Origin: JAJDZL01 sp965221175
GTDB lineage: Bacteria; Pseudomonadota; Gammaproteobacteria; Arenicellales; JAJDZL01
DNA length: 64,000 bases
NCBI GenBank assembly: GCA_965221175.1
Contig: OZ244867.1
Coordinates: 3,217,565-3,281,564, forward strand
Reading direction: 5' to 3'
A model generated the notes under the pieces. It had not been told where the DNA came from. It ran no database searches and saw only the letters and a list, made by a program, of their open reading frames with translations. A program made the translations under genes and the position numbers. Below are positions 8,433-18,159 of this stretch, one piece after another. How positions within the stretch are numbered: the stretch's first letter is position 1; the number at the start of each line of letters is the position of its first letter.

Positions 8433-11153
8433 ATGATCGCAAAAACGCTCTCTAAGGTATTTGGCAGCCGAAACGAAAGGCTCATCAAGGAGTTGTTTAA
8501 GACGGTCAAGGTCATAAACAGCCTTGAAGATCACATACAGTCGCTGCAGGACGAAGAACTCGCAGCCAAGACTCCTGAATTGAGAAGCAGGATTGAGGGC
8601 GGCACATCCGTAGAAGAAATTTTGCCGGAAGCGTTTGCTGTAGTTCGAGAGGTGTCGAGACGTACGCTCAATATGCGACATTTTGACGTACAGCTGGCCG
8701 GTGGAATGGTTCTGCATCGCGGCAAGATTGCGGAGATGCGAACTGGTGAAGGCAAGACTTTGGTTGCGACCTTGCCGGTTTTTCTGAACGCTTTGGCAGG
8801 TCACTCAGTTCACATCGTCACGGTCAACGACTATCTCGCTCGACGCGATGCACAGTGGATGGGAGCGATCTACGATTTTCTCGGAATTTCGGTGGGCGTT
8901 GTTGTTCCAAACATGACGAATGAAGAAAAGCGTGACGCTTATGCTTGCGATGTTGTGTACGGAACGAACAATGAATTGGGTTTTGACTATTTGCGTGACA
9001 ACATGGCGTTCCTCGGCAATCTTCGTGTGCAGGGTAAACTCACCTACGCCATTGTTGACGAAGTCGATTCCATATTGATCGACGAAGCTCGAACTCCGCT
9101 CATAATTTCGGGTGCAGCTGAAGACAGCACGGCATTGTATGCGCAGATGAACAAAATCGTGCCCAACTTGAAACGGCAACTGGAAGAAGAAGGACCTGGT
9201 GATTTTAGCGTCGATGAGAAGACCCGCCAGGTTTATCTGACTGATGAGGGGCATGATAACGCAGAACACTATCTGTCCGTTTCCGGGTTACTGCCGGAAG
9301 GTAGTACGCTCTATGATTTTTCCAATGTCGGGTTAGTTCACCATCTACTTGCAGCGCTTCGCGCCAATACCTTGTTTCAGCGGGATGTCGACTACATCGT
9401 GCATGAGGGACAGATTGTGATCGTTGACGAGTTTACCGGGCGCATGCAGCCTGGACGTCGATGGTCGGATGGCCTGCACCAAGCAGTCGAAGCGAAAGAA
9501 GGCGTCAAGGTGCAGCGGGAAAATCAGACACTTGCGTCCATCACATTTCAAAATTACTTTCGCCTATATGACCGGTTGGCGGGAATGACAGGTACCGCGG
9601 ATACAGAAGCAGAGGAATTCCAGCAGATCTACGGACTGGAGGTGGTGGTGGTTCCGACGCATATGGAGATGGTTCGAGACGACATGGCTGATCTGGTTTA
9701 TCGAACTGCAAATGAAAAATTCAAGGCCATCGTGGATGGCATTGAGGATTGTGTCAATCGCGGGCAGCCGGTGCTTGTCGGCACGGCATCCATTGATACA
9801 TCGGAATACTTGTCAGGTCTGTTGAAAAAGAGAGGCATATCGCATGAGATTCTGAACGCCAAACAGCACGAAAGGGAAGCACGCATTATTGCTCAGGCAG
9901 GGCAGCCCAGTGCCGTAACGATCGCCACTAATATGGCCGGCCGTGGAACCGACATTGTGCTGGGCGGAAATTTTGAAATGGAGTTGGCGGAAGCCGACGG
10001 TGCGAACTCGGCGCAAGCTGCGGCGATTATGGAACAGTGGCAACTGCGCCATGATGCAGTGGTAAGTTCTAGCGGCTTGCACGTGTTGAGTACGGAAAGA
10101 CATGAATCTCGAAGAGTGGACAATCAGTTGAGAGGTCGGTCGGGACGTCAAGGCGATCCGGGCTCAAGTCGCTTCTATCTATCTTTGGAGGATAATCTGC
10201 TTCGAATTTTCGCATCAGATAAAGTTTCTGGTCTAATGGAAAAACTGGGTCTAGAGGAAGACGAAGCGATTGAGCATTCCTGGGTAAGCAAAGCGATCGA
10301 AAACGCCCAGCGAAAGGTGGAAGGACGCAATTTTGACATTCGAAAGCAACTTCTCGAATTCGATGACGTTGCCAATGAACAGAGGAAGGTTGTCTACGAC
10401 CAACGCAACACACTGATGGATGCAGAGGATGTAGGGGAGGCAGTGACTTCGATCCGGTCCGAATATGTTGCGAACATTGTTGATTCTTGTATTCCTACAG
10501 AAGCATCCGATGAATTTTGGGATATTGATCAGTTAACTCGTGAACTGGATCATACATTCGACGTGAAACTCCCCATAGCGCAGTGGCAGAAAACGGAGCC
10601 GAATCTGACTCAAGACACCCTGCTGACCCGAATCGAAGAAGCAACTAGTGCCCGTTACAACGAAAGAGTCGAGTTGAATGGCGAGGATGAAATGCGCGCT
10701 GTTGAAAAAGCGGTCATGTTGATGGTCCTCGACACATCTTGGAAAGATCATTTGGCAAATTTGGATTTTCTTCGTCAAGGCATTCATTTGAGAGGTTACG
10801 CACAAAAAAATCCAAAGCAGGAATACAAGCGCGAAGCATTCGAGATGTTTTCGGCGATGCTGCAAAACGTACGACATGAAGTCGTGCGGCTACTGTCGCG
10901 AGTACAGATTAAACCTTCTGAGAATGTCGAGCAGATTGCACAGCAGGACTCACGTCCTGCCTCTAAAATGCAGTTCATTCATCCATCATCAAGTTCGTTT
11001 GACGAAAATGCGGTGTCTCCTTCTAGCACAACACCTTCTCCAGCAGCTGCGCCCAAACCATTTGTCCGCGAAAGCCGAAAAGTGGGGCGGAATGAGCCCT
11101 GCCCCTGCGGGTCGGGCAGGAAATATAAAGTCTGTCATGGAAAAGCGGCCTGA
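8433..11153 (+). CDS. secA: preprotein translocase ATPase SecA
   Basis: Motor ATPase that drives unfolded preproteins through SecYEG. The 906-residue product has the normal gammaproteobacterial length. Walker A MRTGEGKTL is at 102-110, the DEAD-like Walker B segment VDEVDSILIDEARTP follows near residue 210, and the C-terminal SEC-C zinc segment has the Cys-Pro-Cys-Gly...Cys-His ligands at 890, 892, 901 and 902 (binds SecB and phospholipid). The N-terminus, beginning MIAKTLSKVFGSRNERLIKE, aligns with known SecA starts, supporting this ATG despite the lack of a ribosome-binding site. argJ begins 3 bp after the stop. Confidence 0.97.
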   Translation: MIAKTLSKVFGSRNERLIKELFKTVKVINSLEDHIQSLQDEELAAKTPELRSRIEGGTSVEEILPEAFAVVREVSRRTLNMRHFDVQLAGGMVLHRGKIAEMRTGEGKTLVATLPVFLNALAGHSVHIVTVNDYLARRDAQWMGAIYDFLGISVGVVVPNMTNEEKRDAYACDVVYGTNNELGFDYLRDNMAFLGNLRVQGKLTYAIVDEVDSILIDEARTPLIISGAAEDSTALYAQMNKIVPNLKRQLEEEGPGDFSVDEKTRQVYLTDEGHDNAEHYLSVSGLLPEGSTLYDFSNVGLVHHLLAALRANTLFQRDVDYIVHEGQIVIVDEFTGRMQPGRRWSDGLHQAVEAKEGVKVQRENQTLASITFQNYFRLYDRLAGMTGTADTEAEEFQQIYGLEVVVVPTHMEMVRDDMADLVYRTANEKFKAIVDGIEDCVNRGQPVLVGTASIDTSEYLSGLLKKRGISHEILNAKQHEREARIIAQAGQPSAVTIATNMAGRGTDIVLGGNFEMELAEADGANSAQAAAIMEQWQLRHDAVVSSSGLHVLSTERHESRRVDNQLRGRSGRQGDPGSSRFYLSLEDNLLRIFASDKVSGLMEKLGLEEDEAIEHSWVSKAIENAQRKVEGRNFDIRKQLLEFDDVANEQRKVVYDQRNTLMDAEDVGEAVTSIRSEYVANIVDSCIPTEASDEFWDIDQLTRELDHTFDVKLPIAQWQKTEPNLTQDTLLTRIEEATSARYNERVELNGEDEMRAVEKAVMLMVLDTSWKDHLANLDFLRQGIHLRGYAQKNPKQEYKREAFEMFSAMLQNVRHEVVRLLSRVQIKPSENVEQIAQQDSRPASKMQFIHPSSSSFDENAVSPSSTTPSPAAAPKPFVRESRKVGRNEPCPCGSGRKYKVCHGKAA

Positions 11154-11156
11154 CTG

Positions 11157-12398
11157 ATGGCTGTCGGTCTTGATACTCCTCGGGAGATTCTCCCGGTTTC
11201 AGGCGTGCGAATTGGCGCCGTAGACGCGGGCATTCGTAAATCGCCGGGTGAGGATCTGACAGTGCTTGAAATTTCGTCCAACGCAACATTAGCGGGCGTT
11301 TTTACCCGGAACAGAGCCAGAGCCGCGCCAGTCGAAGTAGCTGTCAAACATCTTGCAAATGGTTCAAGCCATTCAGGCAGCACACGTGCTTTGGTAATAA
11401 ACAGCGGAGTCGCAAATGCGGGTGTCGGTACAGATGGCATTCAGGACTGTCTGGCAGTATGTGAGCTGGTCGCCAGTGAACTGAAAATTTCCATTGACGC
11501 AGTGCTTCCTTTTTCTACTGGTGTGATCGGTGAGCGTTTGCCTCTCGATAAGTTTGAGCGACATATTACGAATTGCATGCAGTATCGCTTAGAGGACAAC
11601 TGGCTCGCGGCAGCCAGGGCAATCATGACGACGGATACGATACCGAAAGCGATTTCAAAAGTCGTTGACCTTGGCAGCGGTGATCGTATTACAGTCACTG
11701 GAATCGCGAAAGGTTCTGGCATGATAAATCCCGACATGGCAACCATGCTTGCATTCGTCGCAACGGATGCCGAGATGAGTCATGAAGACTTGCAACATAT
11801 CTTGAATGAGACGACCGAAATATCATTCAATCGAATTTCCGTAGATGGAGATACATCAACCAACGATTCGTGCATATTGATCGCAACAGGAGCTTCAGGT
11901 GTGGCTATCGATCGCAATACAGCTGCTTCGATTCGGGAATCATTCACAGCAGCACTGCGGGAAGTCATGGTTCATCTTGCGCAGGCGATTGTCAGGGATG
12001 GAGAGGGTGCAACAAAATTTGTGACCATTCACGTTTCAGGCGGAAAGCTGGATTCAGACTGTGCCGAGGTTGCCAGTACGGTTGCCAACTCTCCGTTGGT
12101 CAAGACGGCACTTAATGCATCGGACCCCAATTGGGGACGGATTTACGGAGCGATTGGGCGTTCACGGGTAGAAAATCTGGATATGTCTAATGTGAGCATT
12201 CATATCAACGATATAGAAGTCATGAGCAAAGGCGCACTGAGTCCCAATTACTGTGAACAGAGTGCCGCTGAAGTTATGCGGAGAGCGGAATTTTCCATCA
12301 ACGTGGATCTGGGCTTTGATGAAGCGGGTGCTGCAACAGTCTGGACCTGCGATCTGAGTGCTGAATACGTACGCATCAATGCAGAATATCGTAGCTGA
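11157..12398 (+). CDS. argJ: bifunctional ornithine acetyltransferase/N-acetylglutamate synthase ArgJ
   Basis: Recycles the acetyl group in arginine synthesis by moving it from N-acetylornithine to glutamate; many ArgJ proteins also make N-acetylglutamate from acetyl-CoA. The 413-residue precursor self-cleaves before a conserved threonine, here Thr196 in the segment KGSGMINPDMATMLAF. The C-terminal half carries DPNWGRIYGAIGRS, also typical. It lies directly after secA, and its 3' end overlaps the likely mutT start, an order seen in several Gammaproteobacteria. Whether it is mono- or bifunctional cannot be told from sequence. Confidence 0.95.
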   Translation: MAVGLDTPREILPVSGVRIGAVDAGIRKSPGEDLTVLEISSNATLAGVFTRNRARAAPVEVAVKHLANGSSHSGSTRALVINSGVANAGVGTDGIQDCLAVCELVASELKISIDAVLPFSTGVIGERLPLDKFERHITNCMQYRLEDNWLAAARAIMTTDTIPKAISKVVDLGSGDRITVTGIAKGSGMINPDMATMLAFVATDAEMSHEDLQHILNETTEISFNRISVDGDTSTNDSCILIATGASGVAIDRNTAASIRESFTAALREVMVHLAQAIVRDGEGATKFVTIHVSGGKLDSDCAEVASTVANSPLVKTALNASDPNWGRIYGAIGRSRVENLDMSNVSIHINDIEVMSKGALSPNYCEQSAAEVMRRAEFSINVDLGFDEAGAATVWTCDLSAEYVRINAEYRS

Positions 12399-12792
12399 GC
12401 GAATTTCTGTTGTTGTCGGCCTAATTTTCGATGCTGATCGCAGAATATTAATTGGTCAGAGAACAAGCCCCGAAATGTATAAAGGCATGTGGGAGTTTCC
12501 AGGTGGTAAAATCAAGCCTTTTGAATCGGATGCCGAAGCGTTGGACAGAGAGCTATTGGAAGAAATAGGAATTTCTGTAAACCGTTCCGTTTCATTTATG
12601 AGTTTTGCCTATGATTATCCAGATCGAAGTGTGCTGCTCAAATTCAGGATGGTTGATGAATTTGAGGGTGAACCGGAGCCATGTGAACAGCAAGTGCTTA
12701 AATGGGTGGAATTTTCGAAATTGAGCGAATTTGACATGTTGCCTCCCAATATCATTGTGATCAAAAAACTGCAGAAAGAATTCAGGTTATGA
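12379..12792 (+). CDS. mutT: MutT-type Nudix hydrolase
   Basis: Probable 8-oxo-dGTP diphosphatase that sanitises the nucleotide pool. The Nudix box G-x5-E-x7-RE-x2-EE-x-G is complete: Gly43, Glu49, Arg57-Glu58, Glu61-Glu62, Gly64 in a 137-residue protein, close to the usual MutT size. A start seven codons upstream (12358) is possible, but ATG at 12379 gives an N-terminus, MQNIVAERISVVVGLIF, that fits the family; either start overlaps the argJ end. Position after secA-argJ agrees with the mutT assignment. Substrate is inferred from family and context. Confidence 0.85.
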   Translation: MQNIVAERISVVVGLIFDADRRILIGQRTSPEMYKGMWEFPGGKIKPFESDAEALDRELLEEIGISVNRSVSFMSFAYDYPDRSVLLKFRMVDEFEGEPEPCEQQVLKWVEFSKLSEFDMLPPNIIVIKKLQKEFRL

Positions 12793-12796
12793 AATT

Positions 12797-14068
12797 GTGA
12801 AGAAATTGTTCTCCGCTCAGTATTCCGGCTTATCGCTGATCCGAAATGCAGCAACCCGCCATCGCAAGTGGCCTCGGGTGTGGCGAGACCCGGAACCAAA
12901 GAAATCCTATGATGTCGTAATCGTTGGCGCGGGTGGCCACGGACTGGCGACAGCTTACTATTTGGCAAAGCTGCACGGAGTCAAGAATATTGCGGTTGTC
13001 GAGAAAGGCTGGCTCGGCGGAGGCAATACTGGTCGCAATACCACCATCATACGCTCAAATTATATGTTGGACGGTAACGCAAAATTTTATGAGCACTCTC
13101 TTAAATTGTGGGAGGGACTGTCTCAGGAGTTGAACTATAACGTGATGTTCAGCCAAAGAGGTGTTCTGAATTTGGCACACAGCGACCCTGAAATGGATGC
13201 ATTTTCCCAACGGGGCAATGCCATGAGATTCAACGGAATTGATGCTGAACTGCTCATGCCGGATCAGGTTCGACGAGCCGTACCGTATCTGGATTGCTCG
13301 CACGATACGCGCTATCCGATATTCGGAGGATTGCTGCAGAAACGCGGAGGTACTGCACGTCATGACGCGGTTGCCTGGGGATATGCACGCGGTGCAGATT
13401 CGCTTGGTGTAGATATCATCCAGAACTGCGAAGTCACTGGTCTTCAGATCGAAGGCAATCAGGTCAAGGCAGTTGAAACCTCGAGAGGATTGATTCAGAC
13501 GCGAAAAGTAGGACTGGCAGTTGCAGGAAACAGTGGCCGTCTTGCTGCAATGGCCGGTTTGCGACTTCCGATTGAATCACATGTTCTGCAGGCGATGGTT
13601 ACGGAACCGTTGAAGCCGATTTTGCATACGGTCGTCGCTTCAGCCGCCTCGCATGTCTATATTAGTCAGACAGATAAAGGCGAAGTTCTTTTTGGTGGAG
13701 ATCTTGATCTCTACAACTCATACGCGCAACGTGGCAATTTGCCGAGAGTGGAGTACGTAATTCAGTCGGTTTTAACGCTGTTTCCATGTCTGAGCCGTGT
13801 GCGTTTGATGAGAACCTGGGGCGGAGTGATGGACATGTCAATGGACGGCAGCCCGATCATTAGCAAACTACCGGTAGACGGCCTCTACTTCAACGGCGGC
13901 TGGTGCTATGGCGGATTCAAGGCTACGCCTGGATCCGGCTGGTGCTTTGCTCACACGATTGCGAATAATGAGCCTCACGCTTTGAACGAAGCATTCAATT
14001 TGGAGCGGTTTTCGACTGGAAATCTGCTCGATGAAAAAGGCAGTGGTGCCTTTCCCTATACTCACTAA
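12797..14068 (+). CDS. soxB: sarcosine oxidase beta subunit
   Basis: Subunit of heterotetrameric sarcosine oxidase that carries covalent FMN and the FAD site where sarcosine is oxidised. The 423-residue product begins with a GTG codon and has the dinucleotide-binding motif VVIVGAGGHGLATAYYL at about 39-55, and a C-terminal LYFNGGWCYGGFKATPGSG segment typical of the subunit. It begins the operon soxB-D-A-G, with short gaps or overlaps throughout. The product of the complex is glycine with 5,10-methylene-tetrahydrofolate (or formaldehyde) and hydrogen peroxide. Confidence 0.94.
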   Translation: MKKLFSAQYSGLSLIRNAATRHRKWPRVWRDPEPKKSYDVVIVGAGGHGLATAYYLAKLHGVKNIAVVEKGWLGGGNTGRNTTIIRSNYMLDGNAKFYEHSLKLWEGLSQELNYNVMFSQRGVLNLAHSDPEMDAFSQRGNAMRFNGIDAELLMPDQVRRAVPYLDCSHDTRYPIFGGLLQKRGGTARHDAVAWGYARGADSLGVDIIQNCEVTGLQIEGNQVKAVETSRGLIQTRKVGLAVAGNSGRLAAMAGLRLPIESHVLQAMVTEPLKPILHTVVASAASHVYISQTDKGEVLFGGDLDLYNSYAQRGNLPRVEYVIQSVLTLFPCLSRVRLMRTWGGVMDMSMDGSPIISKLPVDGLYFNGGWCYGGFKATPGSGWCFAHTIANNEPHALNEAFNLERFSTGNLLDEKGSGAFPYTH

Positions 14069-14086
14069 TTTTTTCGAGGTACGCAC

Positions 14087-14365
14087 GTGTTATTGATTAC
14101 ATGTCCCTGGTGTGGAGATCGAGCGCAGACCGAGTTTACCTACGGCGGGGATGCAACGGTTGAACGACCTGCGCTTTCAGCTTCCAAAGAGGATTGGTAT
14201 GATTTTGTTTATACCCGGGACAACCCCAGAGGTGAGCATGTCGAGTGGTGGCATCACACAGCGGGTTGTCGAAAGTGGTTCAAGGTACGCAGAAACACCT
14301 GGACACATGAGGTGATCGATAGTGCGCCACCGGTTTCCGACGAACAGGACAATTTGGAGAGTTAG
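14087..14365 (+). CDS. soxD: sarcosine oxidase delta subunit
   Basis: Small zinc-binding subunit of the heterotetramer. The 92-residue sequence starts with GTG and shows the expected ligand pattern: Cys6 and Cys9 in CPWCG, then His56/His57 and Cys61 in WWHHTAGC. Segment YTRDNPRGEHVEWW is characteristic. It sits 18 bp after soxB and abuts soxA, whose ATG follows its stop directly. Confidence 0.93.
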   Translation: MLLITCPWCGDRAQTEFTYGGDATVERPALSASKEDWYDFVYTRDNPRGEHVEWWHHTAGCRKWFKVRRNTWTHEVIDSAPPVSDEQDNLES

Positions 14366-17359
14366 ATGGTGAACTCCTTTCGTCATCCGGTTGGTGGATT
14401 GATCAACCGCAGCCATCCTATCAGTTTCACTTTCGACGGTCGTACATACTTTGCGTACGAAGGAGATACCTTAGCTTCAGCACTGCTGGCAAATGGTGTC
14501 AGACTTGTGGGACGTAGTTTCAAGTATCACCGACCTCGTGGAATTTTCGGAATGGGTGTGGAAGAACCCAGTGCGATGGTTCAAATGCGGGAAGGCGCTC
14601 GGTCGGAGCCGAACATTCGCGCCACTGAAGTTGAAGTCTACGACGGTCTGGAAGTTTCCTCCCAAAACCGCTGGCCGACGTTGAACCTGGATGTGGGGTC
14701 TATCTCGAATCTGTTTTCACCGTTCCTTCCAGCAGGGTTCTACTACAAGACATTCATGTGGCCAGCGACCAAGTGGATGTTCTATGAACGCTTTATTCGC
14801 AAAGCGGCTGGATTGGGAAAAGCAGCCACGAAGCAGGACCCGGACACTTACTCGAAATTGTTCGAGTTTTGTGATGTCCTAGTAGTTGGCGCCGGTCCAA
14901 CCGGTTTGTCTGCAGCGATGAGTGCCGCACGTGCCGGAGCGAAAGTGATAGTGGTAGAGGAAACTTCGCAGTTCGGCGGCAGATTGTGTTTTGATGAAGA
15001 ATTGATTGACGGAAAACCTGCTGAAGAGTGGAATTACGAAGTCACTGAAAAATTGGCGATGATGTCAAATGTACAGTTATTGCTCCGAACCACGGCATTC
15101 GGATTTTATGACCAGAATATGGTTTGTGCAGCTGAGCGCGTTGCAGACCACAAACGCGAGCCGGAGAAGTGGCAGGACCGTCAGAAAATCAGGTGGATTC
15201 GAGCAAAGCAGGTTGTCTTGGCATGTGGTTCGATTGAAAGATCGATACCATTCAGTGGAAATGACAAACCTGGAGCAATGCTTGCCTCAGCTGTACGCGG
15301 TTATGCAAAAAGGTTTGCGGTCCGTTGCGGAAAAAAGGCGGTCATTTTCACGAGCAACGATAGTGGATATGCCACGGTGTCAGCACTCAAGAGTGTCGGG
15401 GTGGCGGTAGAGGTTGTAATTGACAGCAGACTGACAAAGCCAGGAGAGCGAGCTCTGTCGCAACTCGGCGGCACTCCATTGAAACAAGGATTTGTAGTCA
15501 CCCGCACCAGAGGGCGTCGAAGCGTAAAATCGGTGGAAATCGGCCGAATCGTCGGGCACGAATCCATCATGGGAGCGACTGAAAAAGTTTCCTGTGACTT
15601 GTTGTGTATCTCTGGAGGCTGGACGCCAACCGTTCATTTGTATTCGCATGCACAGGGAAAGCTGGAATTCAATGACCAAATCGCAGCATTCGTTCCCACA
15701 GCAAAGCGCGATTCGATTTACGTTGCCGGAAGCGCCAATGGAGCCTTTTCTCTTAAGGAATGCCTGGAGCAGGGAATTGATTCTGGAATTGCTGCTGCCA
15801 TGGAAGCCGGTAATTCATCTAGTGAGGCACTTGAAATTCCGGACGTAGTCGAGGAAGAGGTGACACCGATGCAGCCGCTTTGGCAGGTGCCTGCAAAGGG
15901 TGGTGGGTTGTCAAAACGTTTCGTCGATATACAGAACGATGTCACGGTTGAGGATATTGAGCTGGCGCATTTGGAAGGCTATATATCGGTTGAGCATCTC
16001 AAGCGATATACCACGTTGGGAATGGGTACCGACCAAGGCCGTACAAGCAATATTAATGGTCTTGCGAACCTTGCAAGACTGAGAAACGTGGCGGTTCCGG
16101 ATGTCGGACATACAACGTTTCGCCCGCCCTATACGCCGATCAGTCTGGGTGCGATTGCGGGAATTGAGCAAGGAAAGCATCTCAGTCCGGTGCGAAGAAC
16201 CCCCCTGCACGACTGGCATAAGAGACACCGAGCTGATATGCAGAATTCAGGGGCATGGCAACGCCCCTATTACTATGCTCGAACCGGTGAGCAAGTTCGG
16301 GATGCAATCATTCGAGAGGCGATGCAAGTTCGCCAAGCGGTTGGGGTGGTAGATGTCTCGACGCTTGGTAAAATTGACGTGCAAGGTCGCGATGTAGCGG
16401 AATTTCTGGAGCGAGTCTACATCAACCGGTGGAAGTCACTGCCTATTGGACGATGTCGCTACGGTTTGATGTTACGCGAAGATGGATTTGTATTTGATGA
16501 TGGTACTTCCACGCGGATTTCCGATTGCGAATTTTACATGACTACAACAACAGGCAACGCTGGACCTGTGCTGGAGCATTTGGAATTCTATGCACAGACC
16601 GTCTGGCCTGAACTGCACGTGCACTTGACTTCAGTTTCTGATCAGTGGGCCGGAATGGCACTGGCGGGTCCGAACAGCCGAGCTGTGTTGGGAGAACTGA
16701 TAGGCGAGGAAGCAGCCAGCGATTCAAATCTTCCCTACATGGGATACTTGCAAAGTGAAATCGATGGTGTTCGAGTACGGATATTCCGAGTCAGTTTCTC
16801 TGGTGAGCTGGGCTACGAAATTCACATTCCATCAAAATTTGCGCAGCATGTGTGGCAATCTGTTTTGTCCGCAGGCCGGAAATGGGATATCGCACCGTAC
16901 GGGCTGGAAGCGATGACGGTTCTTCGAATCGAAAAAGGTCATGTCGTGTCCGCTGAACTGAACGGACGTACGACTGCAGCGGACCTGGGATTTGAACGCA
17001 TGATGAAAAAAGACGAAGATTTTATTGGTAAGCGCCTTGCCGAACGGGATGCACTTGTTTCGAGCGGACGCCAGCAACTGGTTGGCGTAGTGTCAGTCAA
17101 TGGACGCCCCATACCACGCGGAGCACAGATTGTCGAGTACAGCAACGCTCAGGGTGTTACCGATACAAAAGGATATGTTACCTCTGCGTGCTACAGCCCA
17201 CATCTTGAGAAGGAAATTGGCCTGGCATTAATTGCTGACGGATTACAGATTCAAGGCAAACAGATGTATGCGGCTTCACCTCTTAACGGCCGTTCGGTGC
17301 CTGTAGAAGTAGTGCACCATATATTCTTTGATCCTTCGGGGGCGAGAGCTCGTGGCTGA
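14366..17359 (+). CDS. soxA: sarcosine oxidase alpha subunit
   Basis: Large 997-residue subunit. The order of parts is an N-terminal ferredoxin-like fold, then a pyridine-nucleotide/FAD-type Rossmann region (VLVVGAGPTGLSAAMSAARAG near residue 172; NAD+ in characterised enzymes), then a C-terminal GcvT-like aminomethyltransferase domain from about residue 600 that passes the methyl-derived carbon to tetrahydrofolate. A glycine-cleavage-T-type segment, GELGYEIHIPS, is visible in that region. Length is typical. The 3' end overlaps the soxG start by 8 bp. Confidence 0.94.
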   Translation: MVNSFRHPVGGLINRSHPISFTFDGRTYFAYEGDTLASALLANGVRLVGRSFKYHRPRGIFGMGVEEPSAMVQMREGARSEPNIRATEVEVYDGLEVSSQNRWPTLNLDVGSISNLFSPFLPAGFYYKTFMWPATKWMFYERFIRKAAGLGKAATKQDPDTYSKLFEFCDVLVVGAGPTGLSAAMSAARAGAKVIVVEETSQFGGRLCFDEELIDGKPAEEWNYEVTEKLAMMSNVQLLLRTTAFGFYDQNMVCAAERVADHKREPEKWQDRQKIRWIRAKQVVLACGSIERSIPFSGNDKPGAMLASAVRGYAKRFAVRCGKKAVIFTSNDSGYATVSALKSVGVAVEVVIDSRLTKPGERALSQLGGTPLKQGFVVTRTRGRRSVKSVEIGRIVGHESIMGATEKVSCDLLCISGGWTPTVHLYSHAQGKLEFNDQIAAFVPTAKRDSIYVAGSANGAFSLKECLEQGIDSGIAAAMEAGNSSSEALEIPDVVEEEVTPMQPLWQVPAKGGGLSKRFVDIQNDVTVEDIELAHLEGYISVEHLKRYTTLGMGTDQGRTSNINGLANLARLRNVAVPDVGHTTFRPPYTPISLGAIAGIEQGKHLSPVRRTPLHDWHKRHRADMQNSGAWQRPYYYARTGEQVRDAIIREAMQVRQAVGVVDVSTLGKIDVQGRDVAEFLERVYINRWKSLPIGRCRYGLMLREDGFVFDDGTSTRISDCEFYMTTTTGNAGPVLEHLEFYAQTVWPELHVHLTSVSDQWAGMALAGPNSRAVLGELIGEEAASDSNLPYMGYLQSEIDGVRVRIFRVSFSGELGYEIHIPSKFAQHVWQSVLSAGRKWDIAPYGLEAMTVLRIEKGHVVSAELNGRTTAADLGFERMMKKDEDFIGKRLAERDALVSSGRQQLVGVVSVNGRPIPRGAQIVEYSNAQGVTDTKGYVTSACYSPHLEKEIGLALIADGLQIQGKQMYAASPLNGRSVPVEVVHHIFFDPSGARARG

Positions 17360-17873
17360 CACAATATCCATCCCCAGCGTCTTTCTTCAAGAGAGAGAAG
17401 TCAGTTCGCTTTTTCAGATTCACGGTTTGCCTGTGGCTGACTGTCGTCATATTTTGAGCGAATTCGGCATAGAGCAATCGCCTGAAAGTGGAAAATCATG
17501 TAGCGGAGATGATGTCGTGATGATGTGTAATGGTCCGGAAATGTGGTTGTTTGAGTCTACAGAAAGATCGTCTGAAGAGACGCTTGATACTCTTCGGGAA
17601 CTGTTGCAGCCTACCAATGCAACCGTGACCGATCTATCTTCAGCTCGAACAATCGTTCGTGTATCGGGGAAATCAAGTCGGCATCTACTGAAGAAAGGGA
17701 GTCCGGTAGACATTGATTCGATGAATGATTGCGATGTAGTTTCGACGCTAATCGGGCATCTCGGCGCGACAATTCACTGTCGGAAGGAGTATTTTGACCT
17801 GTACATTCTGCAGAGCTATGGCACTGATTTTTGGGAGTGGTGCCGACACAATGCGCGAGAGTTCAACATTTAA
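17352..17873 (+). CDS. soxG: sarcosine oxidase gamma subunit
   Basis: GcvT-like small subunit completing the heterotetramer. I choose GTG 17352 as start, overlapping the soxA stop by 8 bp, over a TTG eight codons upstream; the product is then 173 residues, beginning MADTISIPSVFLQE. Segments QIHGLPVADC and FWEWCRHNAREF near the ends fit SoxG proteins. No gene follows on this strand for 2.6 kb, and I see no clear terminator in the 286 bp up to the convergent LysR gene. Confidence 0.85.
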   Translation: MADTISIPSVFLQEREVSSLFQIHGLPVADCRHILSEFGIEQSPESGKSCSGDDVVMMCNGPEMWLFESTERSSEETLDTLRELLQPTNATVTDLSSARTIVRVSGKSSRHLLKKGSPVDIDSMNDCDVVSTLIGHLGATIHCRKEYFDLYILQSYGTDFWEWCRHNAREFNI

Positions 17874-18159
17874 GAAGCAAACTGCATCAATAGGTTGGCC
17901 GAATAGGAAGAAGCAATCGAAAACAAAACTCGGATTTGTAAGATAAGCCAGCCGTGCAAGTCTTCCAATTTGCGCACGAGCAACTGTATCGGGATGTGCG
18001 GGTAAGTATTACTTCAGATAAAGAGCAGTGGGTTTTATTCTACGTACTTATTGTCCGGCATGCAGCCGACTCGGAACCATGAAATATGTTTCCACGAGAA
18101 TTCAACAGGTTTGCGTCAATCAAGTCACAGGAGCAAATTTTGAAATCTGCCGCAACTGC